From positions 908,001 to 972,000 of the forward strand of contig NZ_CP029352.1 of NCBI RefSeq assembly GCF_003130795.1: a stretch of 64,000 nt of DNA, in the 5' to 3' direction. The position numbers and the translations under genes are program-made. This DNA is from Azospirillum thermophilum (GTDB lineage Bacteria; Pseudomonadota; Alphaproteobacteria; Azospirillales; Azospirillaceae). This document shows positions 1 to 8,233 of the stretch, piece after piece; within the stretch, counting starts at the first letter, position 1, and the number at the start of each line of letters is the position of its first letter. The notes beneath the pieces are model-generated. The model was not told the DNA's origin, did not search any database, and was given only the letters and a program-made list of their open reading frames with translations.

Positions 1-143
1 AACACCGCTTCCGCAGGGTCCTTCGGCCCCAGCCCCAGGCTGCTGCAGCCGGCGAGCGCCAGGCCGGCGCTGCCGAGCAGGGCGAACGCCAGCAGGCTTT
101 TCCGGGCGGGGGTTCCTATATTACGGTCGCGGCGGCGGTCCAT
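1..143 (-). CDS. Lipoprotein, N-terminal fragment (runs off window)
   Basis: Only the first 47 residues are inside the window; the rest lies beyond the left edge. From an ATG at 143 the protein begins with an Arg-rich n-region (MDRRRDRN), then a hydrophobic stretch [17 protein letters not shown]. That ends in a good lipobox (LAGC), so this is a signal-peptidase II substrate anchored by lipid in the envelope. After the Cys it reads [14 protein letters not shown]. It is divergent from ispH, with about 137 bp between the two starts. Too little is visible to name a family. Confidence 0.6.
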   Translation of the reverse strand, partial: MDRRRDRNIGTPARKSLLAFALLGSAGLALAGCSSLGLGPKDPAEAV

Positions 144-280
144 CGGTTCGGCCTGAACGGTTGATCGGGTTGATGCGCCGCAACTGTAGTCAAGCGGCCG
201 GGCCGGCACAAGGCCGCGCGGCCGTTCGGCGCATCGCTTCCCGTCCCGGCCAGGGACATGAACAAGGCACGGCACCCGGC

Positions 281-1255
281 ATGAGCAAGACGCCCCTGAC
301 CCTCCTCCTCGCCGCTCCGCGCGGGTTCTGCGCCGGTGTCGACCGCGCGATCCAGATCGTCGAGGTCGCGCTGGAGCGGTTCGGCCCGCCCGTCTATGTC
401 CGGCATGAGATCGTCCACAACCGCTTCGTGGTCGAAAGCCTGGAGGCCAAGGGCGCCGTCTTCGTCGACGAGCTGACCGAGGTGCCGGACGGCGTTCCCG
501 TGGTCTTCTCCGCCCATGGCGTGCCGAAGTCGGTGCCGGCGGCGGCGGAGCAGCGCGGCCTCTTCTACCTCGACGCCACCTGCCCGCTGGTCAGCAAGGT
601 CCATCGCGAGGCCGAGCGCCATCATGACGACGGGCGGCAGATCGTGCTGATCGGCCATGCCGGCCATCCGGAGGTGATCGGCACCATGGGCCAGCTTCCC
701 GAGAGGGCGGTGGTTCTGGTGGAGACGGTGGCCGACGTCGCGACGGTGCAGGTCGCCGATCCGGAGAATCTCGCCTACGCCACCCAGACCACCCTGTCGG
801 TGGACGAGACGGTGGAGATCGTCGCGGCGCTGAAGGCCCGTTTCCCGGCCATCGTCGGGCCGAAGAAGGAGGACATCTGCTATGCCACCACCAACCGGCA
901 GCAGGCGGTGAAGGCCATCGCACCGCAGGTGGACGCGCTGCTGGTGCTGGGCGCCCCCAACTCCTCCAACTCCAAGCGGCTGGTCGAGGTGGCGAAGACC
1001 CACGGCTGCCCGCGGGCCCAGCTCGTCCAGCGGGCGGCGGACATCGACTGGCCGGCGCTGGAGGGGGTCCGGCGGCTGGGCATCACCGCCGGCGCCTCGG
1101 CGCCCGAGGTGCTGGTGGAGGAGGTGATCGATGCCGCCCGCGCCCGCTTCGACGTCACGGTGGAGGAGCTGCGCACCGCCACCGAGAACATCACCTTCAA
1201 ACTGCCCAAGCCCCTGCTCGACCCGACGACGGAAGGCGCCGCTGCCGGCCGCTGA
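281..1255 (+). CDS. ispH: 4-hydroxy-3-methylbut-2-enyl diphosphate reductase IspH (LytB)
   Basis: Last enzyme of the MEP pathway: reduces HMBPP to IPP and DMAPP with a [4Fe-4S] cluster, in the cytoplasm. The 324-residue product starts [20 protein letters not shown], with the conserved [12 protein letters not shown] motif carrying the first cluster Cys. The second is in [11 protein letters not shown] and the third in [20 protein letters not shown] / [16 protein letters not shown] and the TQTTLS motif are also present. The reading frame extends to 161, but ATG 281 places the family N-terminus correctly. thrB follows after 67 bp on the same strand. Confidence 0.96.
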   Translation: MSKTPLTLLLAAPRGFCAGVDRAIQIVEVALERFGPPVYVRHEIVHNRFVVESLEAKGAVFVDELTEVPDGVPVVFSAHGVPKSVPAAAEQRGLFYLDATCPLVSKVHREAERHHDDGRQIVLIGHAGHPEVIGTMGQLPERAVVLVETVADVATVQVADPENLAYATQTTLSVDETVEIVAALKARFPAIVGPKKEDICYATTNRQQAVKAIAPQVDALLVLGAPNSSNSKRLVEVAKTHGCPRAQLVQRAADIDWPALEGVRRLGITAGASAPEVLVEEVIDAARARFDVTVEELRTATENITFKLPKPLLDPTTEGAAAGR

Positions 1256-1322
1256 TCGGCTGCCCGTGTCGGTCACAAGTCAAGTTGACCGGCTGCGCGA
1301 AACCCGGTAAGGCGCAGGGACC

Positions 1323-2312
1323 ATGGCCGTCTATACCGAAGTCTCCGACGAGGATCTGAACGCGTTCGTCGCCCAGTACGATCTGGGCGCCGTCGTGTCG
1401 TGCAAGGGCATCGCCGAGGGGGTGGAGAATTCCAACTTCCTCCTGGTGACCGATCGCGGCCCCTACATCCTGACGCTCTACGAGAAGCGGACGCGGCGGG
1501 AGGATTTGCCCTTCTTCCTCGGGCTGATGGAGCATCTGGCGGCCAAGGGGATCGCCTGCCCCCTGCCGGTGGCCGGGCGCGACGGGCAGGCCCTGCGCGA
1601 GCTGTGCGGCCGGCCGGCGGTGATCGTCACCTTCCTGGCCGGCATGTGGCCGCGCCGCATCCTGCCGCAGCATTGCGCTCAGCTCGGCACGGCGCTCGCC
1701 CGGCTGCATCTGGCGGTGGCCGACTTCACGATGCGGCGGCCGAACGCCCTGTCGCTCGGCGGCTGGAAGGAGCTCTACGGCAAATGCGCCGCCCGTGCCG
1801 ACGAGGTGGCGCCGGGGCTGCGCGAGACGCTGGAGACCGAGCTCGCGGCGCTGGAGGCGCACTGGCCGGCCGGTTTGCCGTCCGGCGTCATCCACGCCGA
1901 CCTCTTCCCCGACAACGTCTTCTTCCGCGGGGAGGAGCTGTCGGGGCTGATCGACTTCTACTTCGCGTGCAACGACTTCCTCGTCTATGACGTGGCGATC
2001 TGCATCAACGCCTGGTGTTTCGAGATCGACGGGTCGTTCAACGCGACCAAGGCGCGCCTCCTGCTGGCCAGCTACCGCAAGGTCCGCCCGCTGTCCCGCG
2101 CCGAGCTGGTGTCCCTGCCCTGGCTGTGCCGCGGCAGCGCCGTGCGGTTCCTGCTGACCCGGCTCTACGACTGGCTGAACCACCCGCCGGGCGCCTTCGT
2201 GCGGCCCAAGGACCCGCTGGAGTATCTGCGCAAGCTGCGCTTCCACCAGACGGTCAGGGGACTCGGCGACTATTTCCTGGACGAGGACACTCCCTCGCCG
2301 GCGGGAAGCTGA
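1323..2312 (+). CDS. thrB: Homoserine kinase, APH-fold type
   Basis: Phosphorylates L-homoserine in threonine biosynthesis. The 329-residue protein belongs to the aminoglycoside-phosphotransferase-like homoserine kinase family found in proteobacteria, not the GHMP type. The N-lobe begins [20 protein letters not shown] and carries the substrate-site motif [10 protein letters not shown]. The catalytic loop is [13 protein letters not shown] (residues about 189-201), followed by the metal-binding GLIDFYFA. Length and motifs match the family. It ends 5 bp before rnhA, so the two are probably cotranscribed. Confidence 0.95.
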   Translation: MAVYTEVSDEDLNAFVAQYDLGAVVSCKGIAEGVENSNFLLVTDRGPYILTLYEKRTRREDLPFFLGLMEHLAAKGIACPLPVAGRDGQALRELCGRPAVIVTFLAGMWPRRILPQHCAQLGTALARLHLAVADFTMRRPNALSLGGWKELYGKCAARADEVAPGLRETLETELAALEAHWPAGLPSGVIHADLFPDNVFFRGEELSGLIDFYFACNDFLVYDVAICINAWCFEIDGSFNATKARLLLASYRKVRPLSRAELVSLPWLCRGSAVRFLLTRLYDWLNHPPGAFVRPKDPLEYLRKLRFHQTVRGLGDYFLDEDTPSPAGS

Positions 2313-2317
2313 CGGCG

Positions 2318-2782
2318 ATGAGCGAGGAGCAGTCGCCGATGACGGTGGACATCTTCACGGACGGGGCCTGCAGCGGCAATCCCGGCCCCGGCGGCTGGGG
2401 CGCCATCCTGCGCTACGGTACGGTGGAGAAGGAGCTTTACGGGGGCGAGCCGCAGACCACCAACAATCGGATGGAGCTGATGGCCGCCATCCAGGCGCTG
2501 GAAGCATTGAAGCGTCCGGTGACGGTGCGGCTCTACACCGACAGCGAGTATGTGAAGAACGGCATCACCCAGTGGATCCATGGCTGGAAGGCCAAGGGCT
2601 GGAAAACGGCCGACAGGAAGCCGGTGAAGAACGTCGATCTCTGGCAGCGGCTCGACGCCGCCCGCCAGCAGCACCAGATCGAGTTCCACTGGGTCCGCGG
2701 CCATGCCGGGCACCCGGAGAACGAGCGCGCCGACGAGTTGGCACGTCGCGGCGTGGCGGAGGTCCGCGGCCAGGGCGGCTGA
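2318..2782 (+). CDS. rnhA: Ribonuclease HI
   Basis: Cleaves the RNA strand of RNA-DNA hybrids. The 154-residue product has the full DEDD active site: Asp in [16 protein letters not shown], Glu in [10 protein letters not shown], Asp in [12 protein letters not shown], and Asp in [18 protein letters not shown] 2318 is chosen because it follows the thrB stop by 5 bp and gives a normal-length enzyme ([16 protein letters not shown]); the open frame continues upstream inside thrB without meaning. The Trp-rich handle region [20 protein letters not shown] is intact. Confidence 0.96.
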   Translation: MSEEQSPMTVDIFTDGACSGNPGPGGWGAILRYGTVEKELYGGEPQTTNNRMELMAAIQALEALKRPVTVRLYTDSEYVKNGITQWIHGWKAKGWKTADRKPVKNVDLWQRLDAARQQHQIEFHWVRGHAGHPENERADELARRGVAEVRGQGG

Positions 2783-2815
2783 GGCCGGCCATGGCCGCGG
2801 GATCCGGTCGGCCGC

Positions 2816-3022
2816 CTATTTGCCGATGATGACCTCGGACGCCTTGATGATGGCGACCACCGCGTCGCCCGCCTTCAGCCCCAGCTCCTCCACCGTCTCG
2901 GACGTCACGGTGGAGGTGATGACGTTGCCGCCGCCGATGTCGATCTTCACCTTCGCGGAGACCGGCCCGGTCTCCACCGACGTCACGGTGCCTTTCAACT
3001 GATTGCGCGCGCTGAGCTTCAT
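2816..3022 (-). CDS. Mop-type molybdenum-pterin-binding protein
   Basis: A 68-residue single TOBE/Mop domain: MKLSARNQLKGTVTSV, then VKIDIGGGNVITSTVTSETV and ending AIIKASEVIIGK. Proteins of this size form hexamers that hold molybdate in the cytoplasm (family knowledge from Clostridium MopII). It is closely similar to the two Mop repeats at the C-terminus of the ModE encoded next door, as ARNQLKGTVT versus ARNTLRGTVT and ARNRIEGVIA shows. The ATG at 3022 is preferred over longer frames because it begins exactly at the domain edge. It diverges from modE; the gene is convergent with rnhA. Confidence 0.9.
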   Translation of the reverse strand: MKLSARNQLKGTVTSVETGPVSAKVKIDIGGGNVITSTVTSETVEELGLKAGDAVVAIIKASEVIIGK

Positions 3023-3334
3023 GATGCTCTCCCGAAATGGAATGCGACGGAAGGGAACGCCACCACCCCGCCCGGTTTCTCGCCAATATAGATCCTGATT
3101 GGCCTGGGCCGTTTCCTCTCCTGCTTTTGGCTTGGGCAGATGCATGGAAAAGAGGCGGCATTACTTGGAACGAAAAATGTTCCGAGTCTTCGCAGAATGC
3201 CGGGAACCGCCTCCGGCCATTTGCACGGACACGCTTCCCAGCCCCTTTCCCACACAGAAAATACAGGATTTTCCTTCTCCGTCAACTGCGATATGTAGGT
3301 TGACTATATAACGCTTGTCCCGGAGGCTGCCGGC
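3023..3334. promoter_or_regulatory. Divergent mop / modE intergenic region
   Basis: A 312-bp spacer between the starts of mop and modE, clearly more AT-rich than the genes around it. It carries the ModE-like operator described separately near its modE end. No ORF in it looks coding. It should contain promoters for both mop and modE. Confidence 0.6.
3289..3313. promoter_or_regulatory. Probable ModE operator
   Basis: Imperfect inverted repeat CGATATGTA-N7-TATATAACG; 7 of 9 arm positions pair. It closely resembles the E. coli ModE box half-sites (CGnTATATA and TATATAACG). It lies about 20 bp before the modE ATG, so binding of molybdate-loaded ModE would repress modE-modABC (inference). Confidence 0.6.
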
Positions 3335-4126
3335 ATGACCGTCCGCGCCCAGTTGTCGCTTTCCGCTCCCAACGCCTCCCCGGTCGGCGGCGAGCGTATC
3401 CGCCTGCTGGAGGCGGTGGCGCGGGAGGGCAGCATCTCCGCCGCCGCGCGGGCGATGGGCATCAGCTACAAGGCGGCCTGGGACGCCGTCGACTCCCTGA
3501 ACAACCTGTTCGGCCGGCCGGTGGTGGATGCCCAGACCGGCGGACGGCGCGGCGGCGGGGCCGCCCTGACGCCGGAGGGATTGAAGCTGGTCGAGACCTT
3601 CCACCGGCTCGAGGCGGAACTGGCCCGCACGCTGCGCGCGCTGGAGCCGGAGATCGCCGGGACCGGCCTGTCCGCCACCGGCCTGATGTGGAGCTTCCTC
3701 ATGCGCACCAGTGCCCGCAATACCCTGCGCGGAACCGTCACGGCGATCACCGACGGGGCGGTGAATGCGGAGGTGGTGCTCGCCCTGTCGGACAGCACGA
3801 CGCTGACCGCCGTCATCACGCGCGACAGCGTGCGCGACCTCGGCCTGTTCCCGGGGCGGGAGGCGACGGCGCTGATCAAGACCTCCTTCGTCATCCTGGC
3901 TCCGGCGGGGGAGGCCAGGCGCACCTCCGCCCGCAACCGGATCGAAGGCGTCATCGCCCGCCGCGAGGACGGCGCCGTCAACAGCGAGATCACGCTCGAC
4001 ATCGGCGGCGGCAAGACGCTGACCGCCATCATCACGCTCCACAGCGCGGACGAGCTGGGATTCGCGGTCGGCCAGCCGGCCTGCGCCCTGATCGACGCGA
4101 CCCACGTCATCCTGGCCGTCGACTGA
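3335..4126 (+). CDS. modE: Molybdate-responsive transcriptional regulator ModE
   Basis: 263 residues. Residues about 20-130 form the LysR-like winged HTH typical of ModE (RLLEAVAREGSISAAARAMG, ISYKAAWDAVDSLNNLFGRP). Two tandem Mop/TOBE molybdate-binding domains follow, at about 125-193 (RTSARNTLRGTVTAI) and 197-262 (RTSARNRIEGVIA). ModE dimers bind molybdate through these domains and repress molybdate uptake genes. It lies directly upstream of modABC and downstream of a ModE-like operator, so autoregulation is likely. Full length for the family. Confidence 0.95.
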   Translation: MTVRAQLSLSAPNASPVGGERIRLLEAVAREGSISAAARAMGISYKAAWDAVDSLNNLFGRPVVDAQTGGRRGGGAALTPEGLKLVETFHRLEAELARTLRALEPEIAGTGLSATGLMWSFLMRTSARNTLRGTVTAITDGAVNAEVVLALSDSTTLTAVITRDSVRDLGLFPGREATALIKTSFVILAPAGEARRTSARNRIEGVIARREDGAVNSEITLDIGGGKTLTAIITLHSADELGFAVGQPACALIDATHVILAVD

Positions 4127-4164
4127 CGCGACCCGCCAGAATCCAGATGAGGAGTTCCCAAGGG

Positions 4165-4911
4165 ATGAAGACCCTGCTGCTCTCCGCCGTCCTGCTGCTG
4201 TCCGTCACGCCCGCGGCGCTGGCGGGTGAGACCAACGTCGCCGTCGCCGCCAACTTCACCGAGCCCGCCAAGGAGATCGCCAAGGCCTTCGAGGCGAAGA
4301 CCGGCCACAAGGCGGTGCTGAGCTTCGGCGCCACCGGCCAGTTCTACGCCCAGATCAGGCAGGAGGCGCCCTTCACCGTCTTCCTCGCCGCCGATGACGA
4401 GACGCCGAGGAAGGCGGTGGAGGCAGGGCTGGCCGTCGCCGACAGCCGCTTCACCTACGCCATCGGCCGGCTGGTCCTGTGGAGCAGGGAGGCCGGCGAG
4501 GTCGGCGGGGAGGATACGCTGCGCCAGGGCGGCTTCGAGAAGATCGCCATCGCCAACCCGGCACTTGCCCCCTACGGCGCCGCCGCGGTGCAGGCGATGA
4601 AGAAGATGGGGGTCTACGACGCGCTCCAGCCGAAGATCGTGCAGGGCAACACCATCGCCCAGACCTTCCAGTTCGTCGACACCGGCAATGCCGAGGTCGG
4701 CTTCGTCGCCCTGTCGCAGGTGATCGCCAAGAACCAGGGCAGCTACTGGCCGGTGCCGGACCTGCTGCACGATCCCATCCGCCAGGACGCCGTGCTGCTG
4801 AAGAAGGGGGCGGGGGACGAGGCGGCCAGGGCCTTCCTCGCCTTCCTCAAGGGACCGGAAGCCGCGGCGGTGATCGCGAAGTACGGCTACGGCGCCGCCG
4901 TCGCCAACTGA
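4165..4911 (+). CDS. modA: Molybdate ABC transporter periplasmic binding protein
   Basis: 248 residues. It begins with a signal peptide, [20 protein letters not shown], followed by the mature start [18 protein letters not shown]. Family hallmarks are [12 protein letters not shown], the [10 protein letters not shown] motif, and [21 protein letters not shown]. It captures molybdate (and tungstate) in the periplasm for ModBC. ATG 4165 is preceded by AAGGG and AGGAG-like sequence and is the only start giving a proper signal peptide. It lies 38 bp after modE, with modB 22 bp downstream. Confidence 0.96.
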   Translation: MKTLLLSAVLLLSVTPAALAGETNVAVAANFTEPAKEIAKAFEAKTGHKAVLSFGATGQFYAQIRQEAPFTVFLAADDETPRKAVEAGLAVADSRFTYAIGRLVLWSREAGEVGGEDTLRQGGFEKIAIANPALAPYGAAAVQAMKKMGVYDALQPKIVQGNTIAQTFQFVDTGNAEVGFVALSQVIAKNQGSYWPVPDLLHDPIRQDAVLLKKGAGDEAARAFLAFLKGPEAAAVIAKYGYGAAVAN

Positions 4912-4933
4912 GGACGAAGGTTCGATACCGGCC

Positions 4934-5605
4934 ATGACGATCTGGCAACCCGTCCTCCTGACGCTGGAGCTGGCCTCCCTGACCACGGCGATCCTGCTGC
5001 TGATCGGGACGCCCATCGCCTGGTGGCTCGCCCGCTCCGGCGCCTGGTGGAAGGAGGCGGTGGCGACGGTGGTCGCCCTGCCGCTGGTCCTGCCGCCGAC
5101 GGTGCTGGGCTTCTACCTGCTGATGCTGCTGGGACCGCAGGGGCCGGGCGGCTGGCTCGCCTCGCTGTGGGGAGCGCGGTCGCTCGCCTTCACCTTCGAG
5201 GGGCTGGTGATCGGCTCCGTCCTCTACTCCATGCCCTTCGTCGTCCAGCCCATCCGCAACGCCTTCGAGGCGACCGGTGACCGGCCGTGGGAGGCGGCGG
5301 CCACGCTCCGCGCCTCGCCGCTGGATGCCTTCTTCACGGTGGCGGTGCCGCTGGCGCGGCGCGGCTTCCTGACCGGCGCGGTGCTCGGCTTCGCCCACAC
5401 GATGGGGGAGTTCGGCGTCGTGCTGATGATCGGCGGCAACATCCCCGGCAAGACCAAGGTGCTGTCGGTCGCCATCTACGACTATGTCGAGACCCTGCAA
5501 TGGACCGAAGCGCATCTGCTGGCCGGCGGGATGCTGGTGTTCTCCTTCACCGTGATCCTGGCGATGATGATGCTGGAAAAGCGCATCGGACGGGATCGCA
5601 CATGA
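4934..5605 (+). CDS. modB: Molybdate ABC transporter permease
   Basis: 223 residues, with five predicted membrane segments (e.g. [17 protein letters not shown]). The EAA loop is [22 protein letters not shown], which contacts the ATPase Mod[22 protein letters not shown] is the conserved ModB C-terminal motif. It forms the inner-membrane channel of the ModABC molybdate importer. Its stop overlaps the modC start (ATGA), a mark of translational coupling. Confidence 0.96.
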   Translation: MTIWQPVLLTLELASLTTAILLLIGTPIAWWLARSGAWWKEAVATVVALPLVLPPTVLGFYLLMLLGPQGPGGWLASLWGARSLAFTFEGLVIGSVLYSMPFVVQPIRNAFEATGDRPWEAAATLRASPLDAFFTVAVPLARRGFLTGAVLGFAHTMGEFGVVLMIGGNIPGKTKVLSVAIYDYVETLQWTEAHLLAGGMLVFSFTVILAMMMLEKRIGRDRT

Positions 5606-6741
5606 CGGCGCCCGCCGCCTCCTCGACCGAAGCGCCGGCGGTCGAGGCCGCCTTCCGCGGCAGGCTCGGCACCTTCACGCTGGACGTCGCCTTCCGCGCG
5701 CCCGCTCGGGGAGTCACCGCCCTGTTCGGCCCCTCGGGCTGCGGCAAGACGACGGTGCTGCGCTGCGTCGCCGGCCTCCAGAGGCTCGACGGCCGCTTCG
5801 CCATCGATGGCGAGGTCTGGCAGGATGCCGGCAGCTTCCGCCCGACCCACAAGCGGCCCATCGGCTATGTCTTCCAGGAAGCGAACCTGTTCCCCCACCT
5901 GTCGGTGCGCGCCAACCTGCTGTACGGCCACCGCCGCACCGTCGGCCGCGGCCTGCCGGAAACCATCCGCGAGGCGGAGGTGGTGGAGCTTCTCGGCCTG
6001 TCCCGGCTGCTCGACCGCTCGCCGCGCAACCTGTCTGGCGGCGAACGGCAGCGGGTGGCGGTCGGCCGCGCGCTCCTCTCCCAACCCCGCCTGCTGCTGA
6101 TGGACGAGCCGCTGGCGGCGCTGGACCGCTTCAGCAAGGACGACATCCTGCCCTATCTGGAACGGCTGCACGACGTGCTGTCGGTACCCGTCCTGTACGT
6201 CAGCCACGACATCGCGGAGGTGGAGCGGCTGGCCGACCATCTGGTCCTGCTGCGCGAAGGGCGGCTGGTCGCCTCCGGGCCGCTGCAGGATCTCCAGTCC
6301 GACCCCGCCCTGCCCATCGCCCGCATGCCGGAAGCCGGGGTCACGCTGCCGGCCACGGTCGCCGGCCATGATCCGGCCTATGGCCTGACGGCATTGGATT
6401 TGGCCGGCGGCCGGCTGCAGGTGCCGGGCGACCTCGGCCCCGTGGGTGCCGCCCGCCGGGTGCGGATCGCCGCCTCCGACGTCAGCCTCGCCCGCCACCC
6501 GCCGGAGGGCAGCACCATCCTGAACGCCCTGCCCGCCCGCATCCTGGCCGCCGAACCGCAGGACCATGTCCAGGTGATGGCGGTGGTGGCGCTTGGCGAC
6601 GGTGCGGGCGGGACCGGCGCCCGCGTGCTCGCCCGCGTCACCCGCAAGTCGTGGGACGCCCTTGCCCTCGCCCCCGGCCAGCCGGTCTTCGTCCAGATCA
6701 AGGGCGTGGCGCTCGTCCATCAGGAGGTGGCGCCGGATTGA
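5602..6741 (+). CDS. modC: Molybdate ABC transporter ATP-binding protein
   Basis: 379 residues. Walker A is [11 protein letters not shown] (about residues 44-54), the Q-loop [12 protein letters not shown], the signature [16 protein letters not shown], Walker [13 protein letters not shown], and the H-loop [10 protein letters not shown]. The C-terminal part (from about residue 290) contains the extra TOBE/Mop-like domain of ModC, which binds molybdate and regulates transport. It energises ModAB at the inner membrane. ATG 5602 overlaps the modB stop. Confidence 0.95.
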   Translation: MTAPAASSTEAPAVEAAFRGRLGTFTLDVAFRAPARGVTALFGPSGCGKTTVLRCVAGLQRLDGRFAIDGEVWQDAGSFRPTHKRPIGYVFQEANLFPHLSVRANLLYGHRRTVGRGLPETIREAEVVELLGLSRLLDRSPRNLSGGERQRVAVGRALLSQPRLLLMDEPLAALDRFSKDDILPYLERLHDVLSVPVLYVSHDIAEVERLADHLVLLREGRLVASGPLQDLQSDPALPIARMPEAGVTLPATVAGHDPAYGLTALDLAGGRLQVPGDLGPVGAARRVRIAASDVSLARHPPEGSTILNALPARILAAEPQDHVQVMAVVALGDGAGGTGARVLARVTRKSWDALALAPGQPVFVQIKGVALVHQEVAPD

Positions 6742-6820
6742 CCCGCCGGTTCCGCTGGCGGTTGCCGCCCGTCTGCTGCTAACCCTTCGGGAGGTTGCAG
6801 CCAGCCACAGGGCGCTTGAG

Positions 6821-7645
6821 ATGGACGGTGCGGTACCGGAAAAGCAGGCAGAGCGGAGTCGGGCGGCCGCCTTCGGCGGCGGGGCGGTCATCGGGGCGCT
6901 CGGCGGGCTGATCGGGCTGGGCGGCGCGGAGTTCCGCCTGCCGCTGCTGATCGGCGCCTTCCGCTTCGCGGCGCTGGAGGCGGTGATCCTCAACAAGGCG
7001 ATGAGCCTGATCGTCGTCGCCTTCGCCCTTCCCTTCCGCATGGGATCGGTTCCCGTCGCGGCGGTGGCCGAGCATTGGCCGGTGGTTCTGAACCTGCTGG
7101 CCGGCAGCCTGCTCGGCGCCTGGGTCGGGGCGGGCTGGGCGATGCGGTTGCGCAGCGGCACGCTTTACCGGGTCATCGCCGTTCTTCTGGTGCTGATCGC
7201 GTTCGCCCTGCTGTCGGAAATGCTGCTGGCCGGGGCGGCAGCCGGCATCCCGTCACAGATAAGTCCGCTGAGGATGGTGGCGGGGATCGGCGCCGGGTTC
7301 GCAATCGGCATCGTCGCCTCCCTGCTCGGCGTTGCCGGTGGAGAACTGCTGATCCCCACCCTGATCCTGCTCTACACGGTGGACGTCAAGCTGGCGGGCA
7401 GCCTGTCGCTGGCGATCAGCCTGCCGACCATGGTTGTCGGATTCGCCCGCTACAGCCAGGACCGCAGCTTTGCCGTCCTGGGCCGCAACCGCGGATTCGT
7501 CCTGGTGATGGCGGCCGGCTCCATCCTTGGCGCCTTCGTCGGCGGGCAGTTGCTGGGGGTTGTCCCGGCCGTGGTGCTGCTTCCCCTGTTGGCGGGCATT
7601 CTGCTGCTTTCGGCCGCGAAAATCTGGCGTCATACAGTTGTATGA
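6821..7645 (+). CDS. TauE/SafE family sulfite/anion permease
   Basis: 274 residues with about eight hydrophobic segments. The repeated family pattern shows in GGGAVIGALGGLIGLGGAEFRLPLL near the N-terminus and AIGIVASLLGVAGGELLIPTL in the second half. Members export or import sulfite, sulfoacetate, taurine breakdown products or other organic anions. It starts 79 bp after modC on the same strand and may be cotranscribed, but the substrate cannot be read from the sequence. ATG 6821 gives the correct first membrane helix. Confidence 0.8.
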   Translation: MDGAVPEKQAERSRAAAFGGGAVIGALGGLIGLGGAEFRLPLLIGAFRFAALEAVILNKAMSLIVVAFALPFRMGSVPVAAVAEHWPVVLNLLAGSLLGAWVGAGWAMRLRSGTLYRVIAVLLVLIAFALLSEMLLAGAAAGIPSQISPLRMVAGIGAGFAIGIVASLLGVAGGELLIPTLILLYTVDVKLAGSLSLAISLPTMVVGFARYSQDRSFAVLGRNRGFVLVMAAGSILGAFVGGQLLGVVPAVVLLPLLAGILLLSAAKIWRHTVV

Positions 7646-7652
7646 CGCCAGA
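7623..7652. terminator. Perfect inverted repeat at the TauE/SafE gene end
   Basis: Arms TCTGGCGTCATACA and TGTATGACGCCAGA (14 bp, perfect) flank a 2-bp centre, and the TGA stop at 7643-7645 lies inside the right arm. No T run follows, so it could be a factor-assisted terminator or an operator used by the MarR gene that starts 108 bp downstream. Confidence 0.5.
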
Positions 7653-7759
7653 CTATTCCTTGCTGTGCGAGATCTCGCATTTCCCCTCAACTCCCCGTTG
7701 CCAGGGCGCAAGAAAGCTGCGAAACTCGAAACACTTTCTATGCGAATGACGAGAGTTCC

Positions 7760-8215
7760 ATGCCCGCAGCGGTGCGGACGAGCAAGCTTGCCGGGCTGTT
7801 CGAACATGCCGCCCGCCTGATTCATGGGGCGGGGCATGCCCATGGCCTGTACCCGGCGCAATGGACGGCCCTGCGCTATTTCTCGGAGACGGGCCGGGAC
7901 CGGGCGCCGACCGTCGCCGGCCTGATGCGCTTCCAGAACATGGCGATGAGCCCGGTCGCCCGCACCGTCCGCTCCATGGTGGAGAAGGGACTGCTGGAGC
8001 GCCGGCCCAACCCGCAGGACCGCCGGGCCGACCTGATCGACCTGACGGACGAAGGCCGCCGCCTGCTGGAACTCGATCCACGGCAGCGGCTCGAGGCGCT
8101 GCTCGACAAGGTTCCGGCAAGCCAGAAGGTGGTGGTGGCCGAGGCGTTGCAAATCCTGATCGACGGGCTGCTGGACGAGACCGACCGCTCCGCGCCGCCG
8201 CCGGACAGGTCATAG
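7760..8215 (+). CDS. MarR family transcriptional regulator
   Basis: 151 residues with the MarR winged-helix fold: YPAQWTALRYFSETG (helix 2), the recognition region FQNMAMSPVARTVRSMVEKGLLER, and the wing RRPNPQDRRADLIDLTDEGRRLL, containing the family DxR signature. It binds DNA as a dimer and usually responds to small phenolic ligands or oxidants. It converges on dnaE2, and no target operon is obvious. The perfect palindrome 108 bp upstream is a candidate site. Confidence 0.85.
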   Translation: MPAAVRTSKLAGLFEHAARLIHGAGHAHGLYPAQWTALRYFSETGRDRAPTVAGLMRFQNMAMSPVARTVRSMVEKGLLERRPNPQDRRADLIDLTDEGRRLLELDPRQRLEALLDKVPASQKVVVAEALQILIDGLLDETDRSAPPPDRS

Positions 8216-8233
8216 TCCCTGGGGCTTGCGGGG

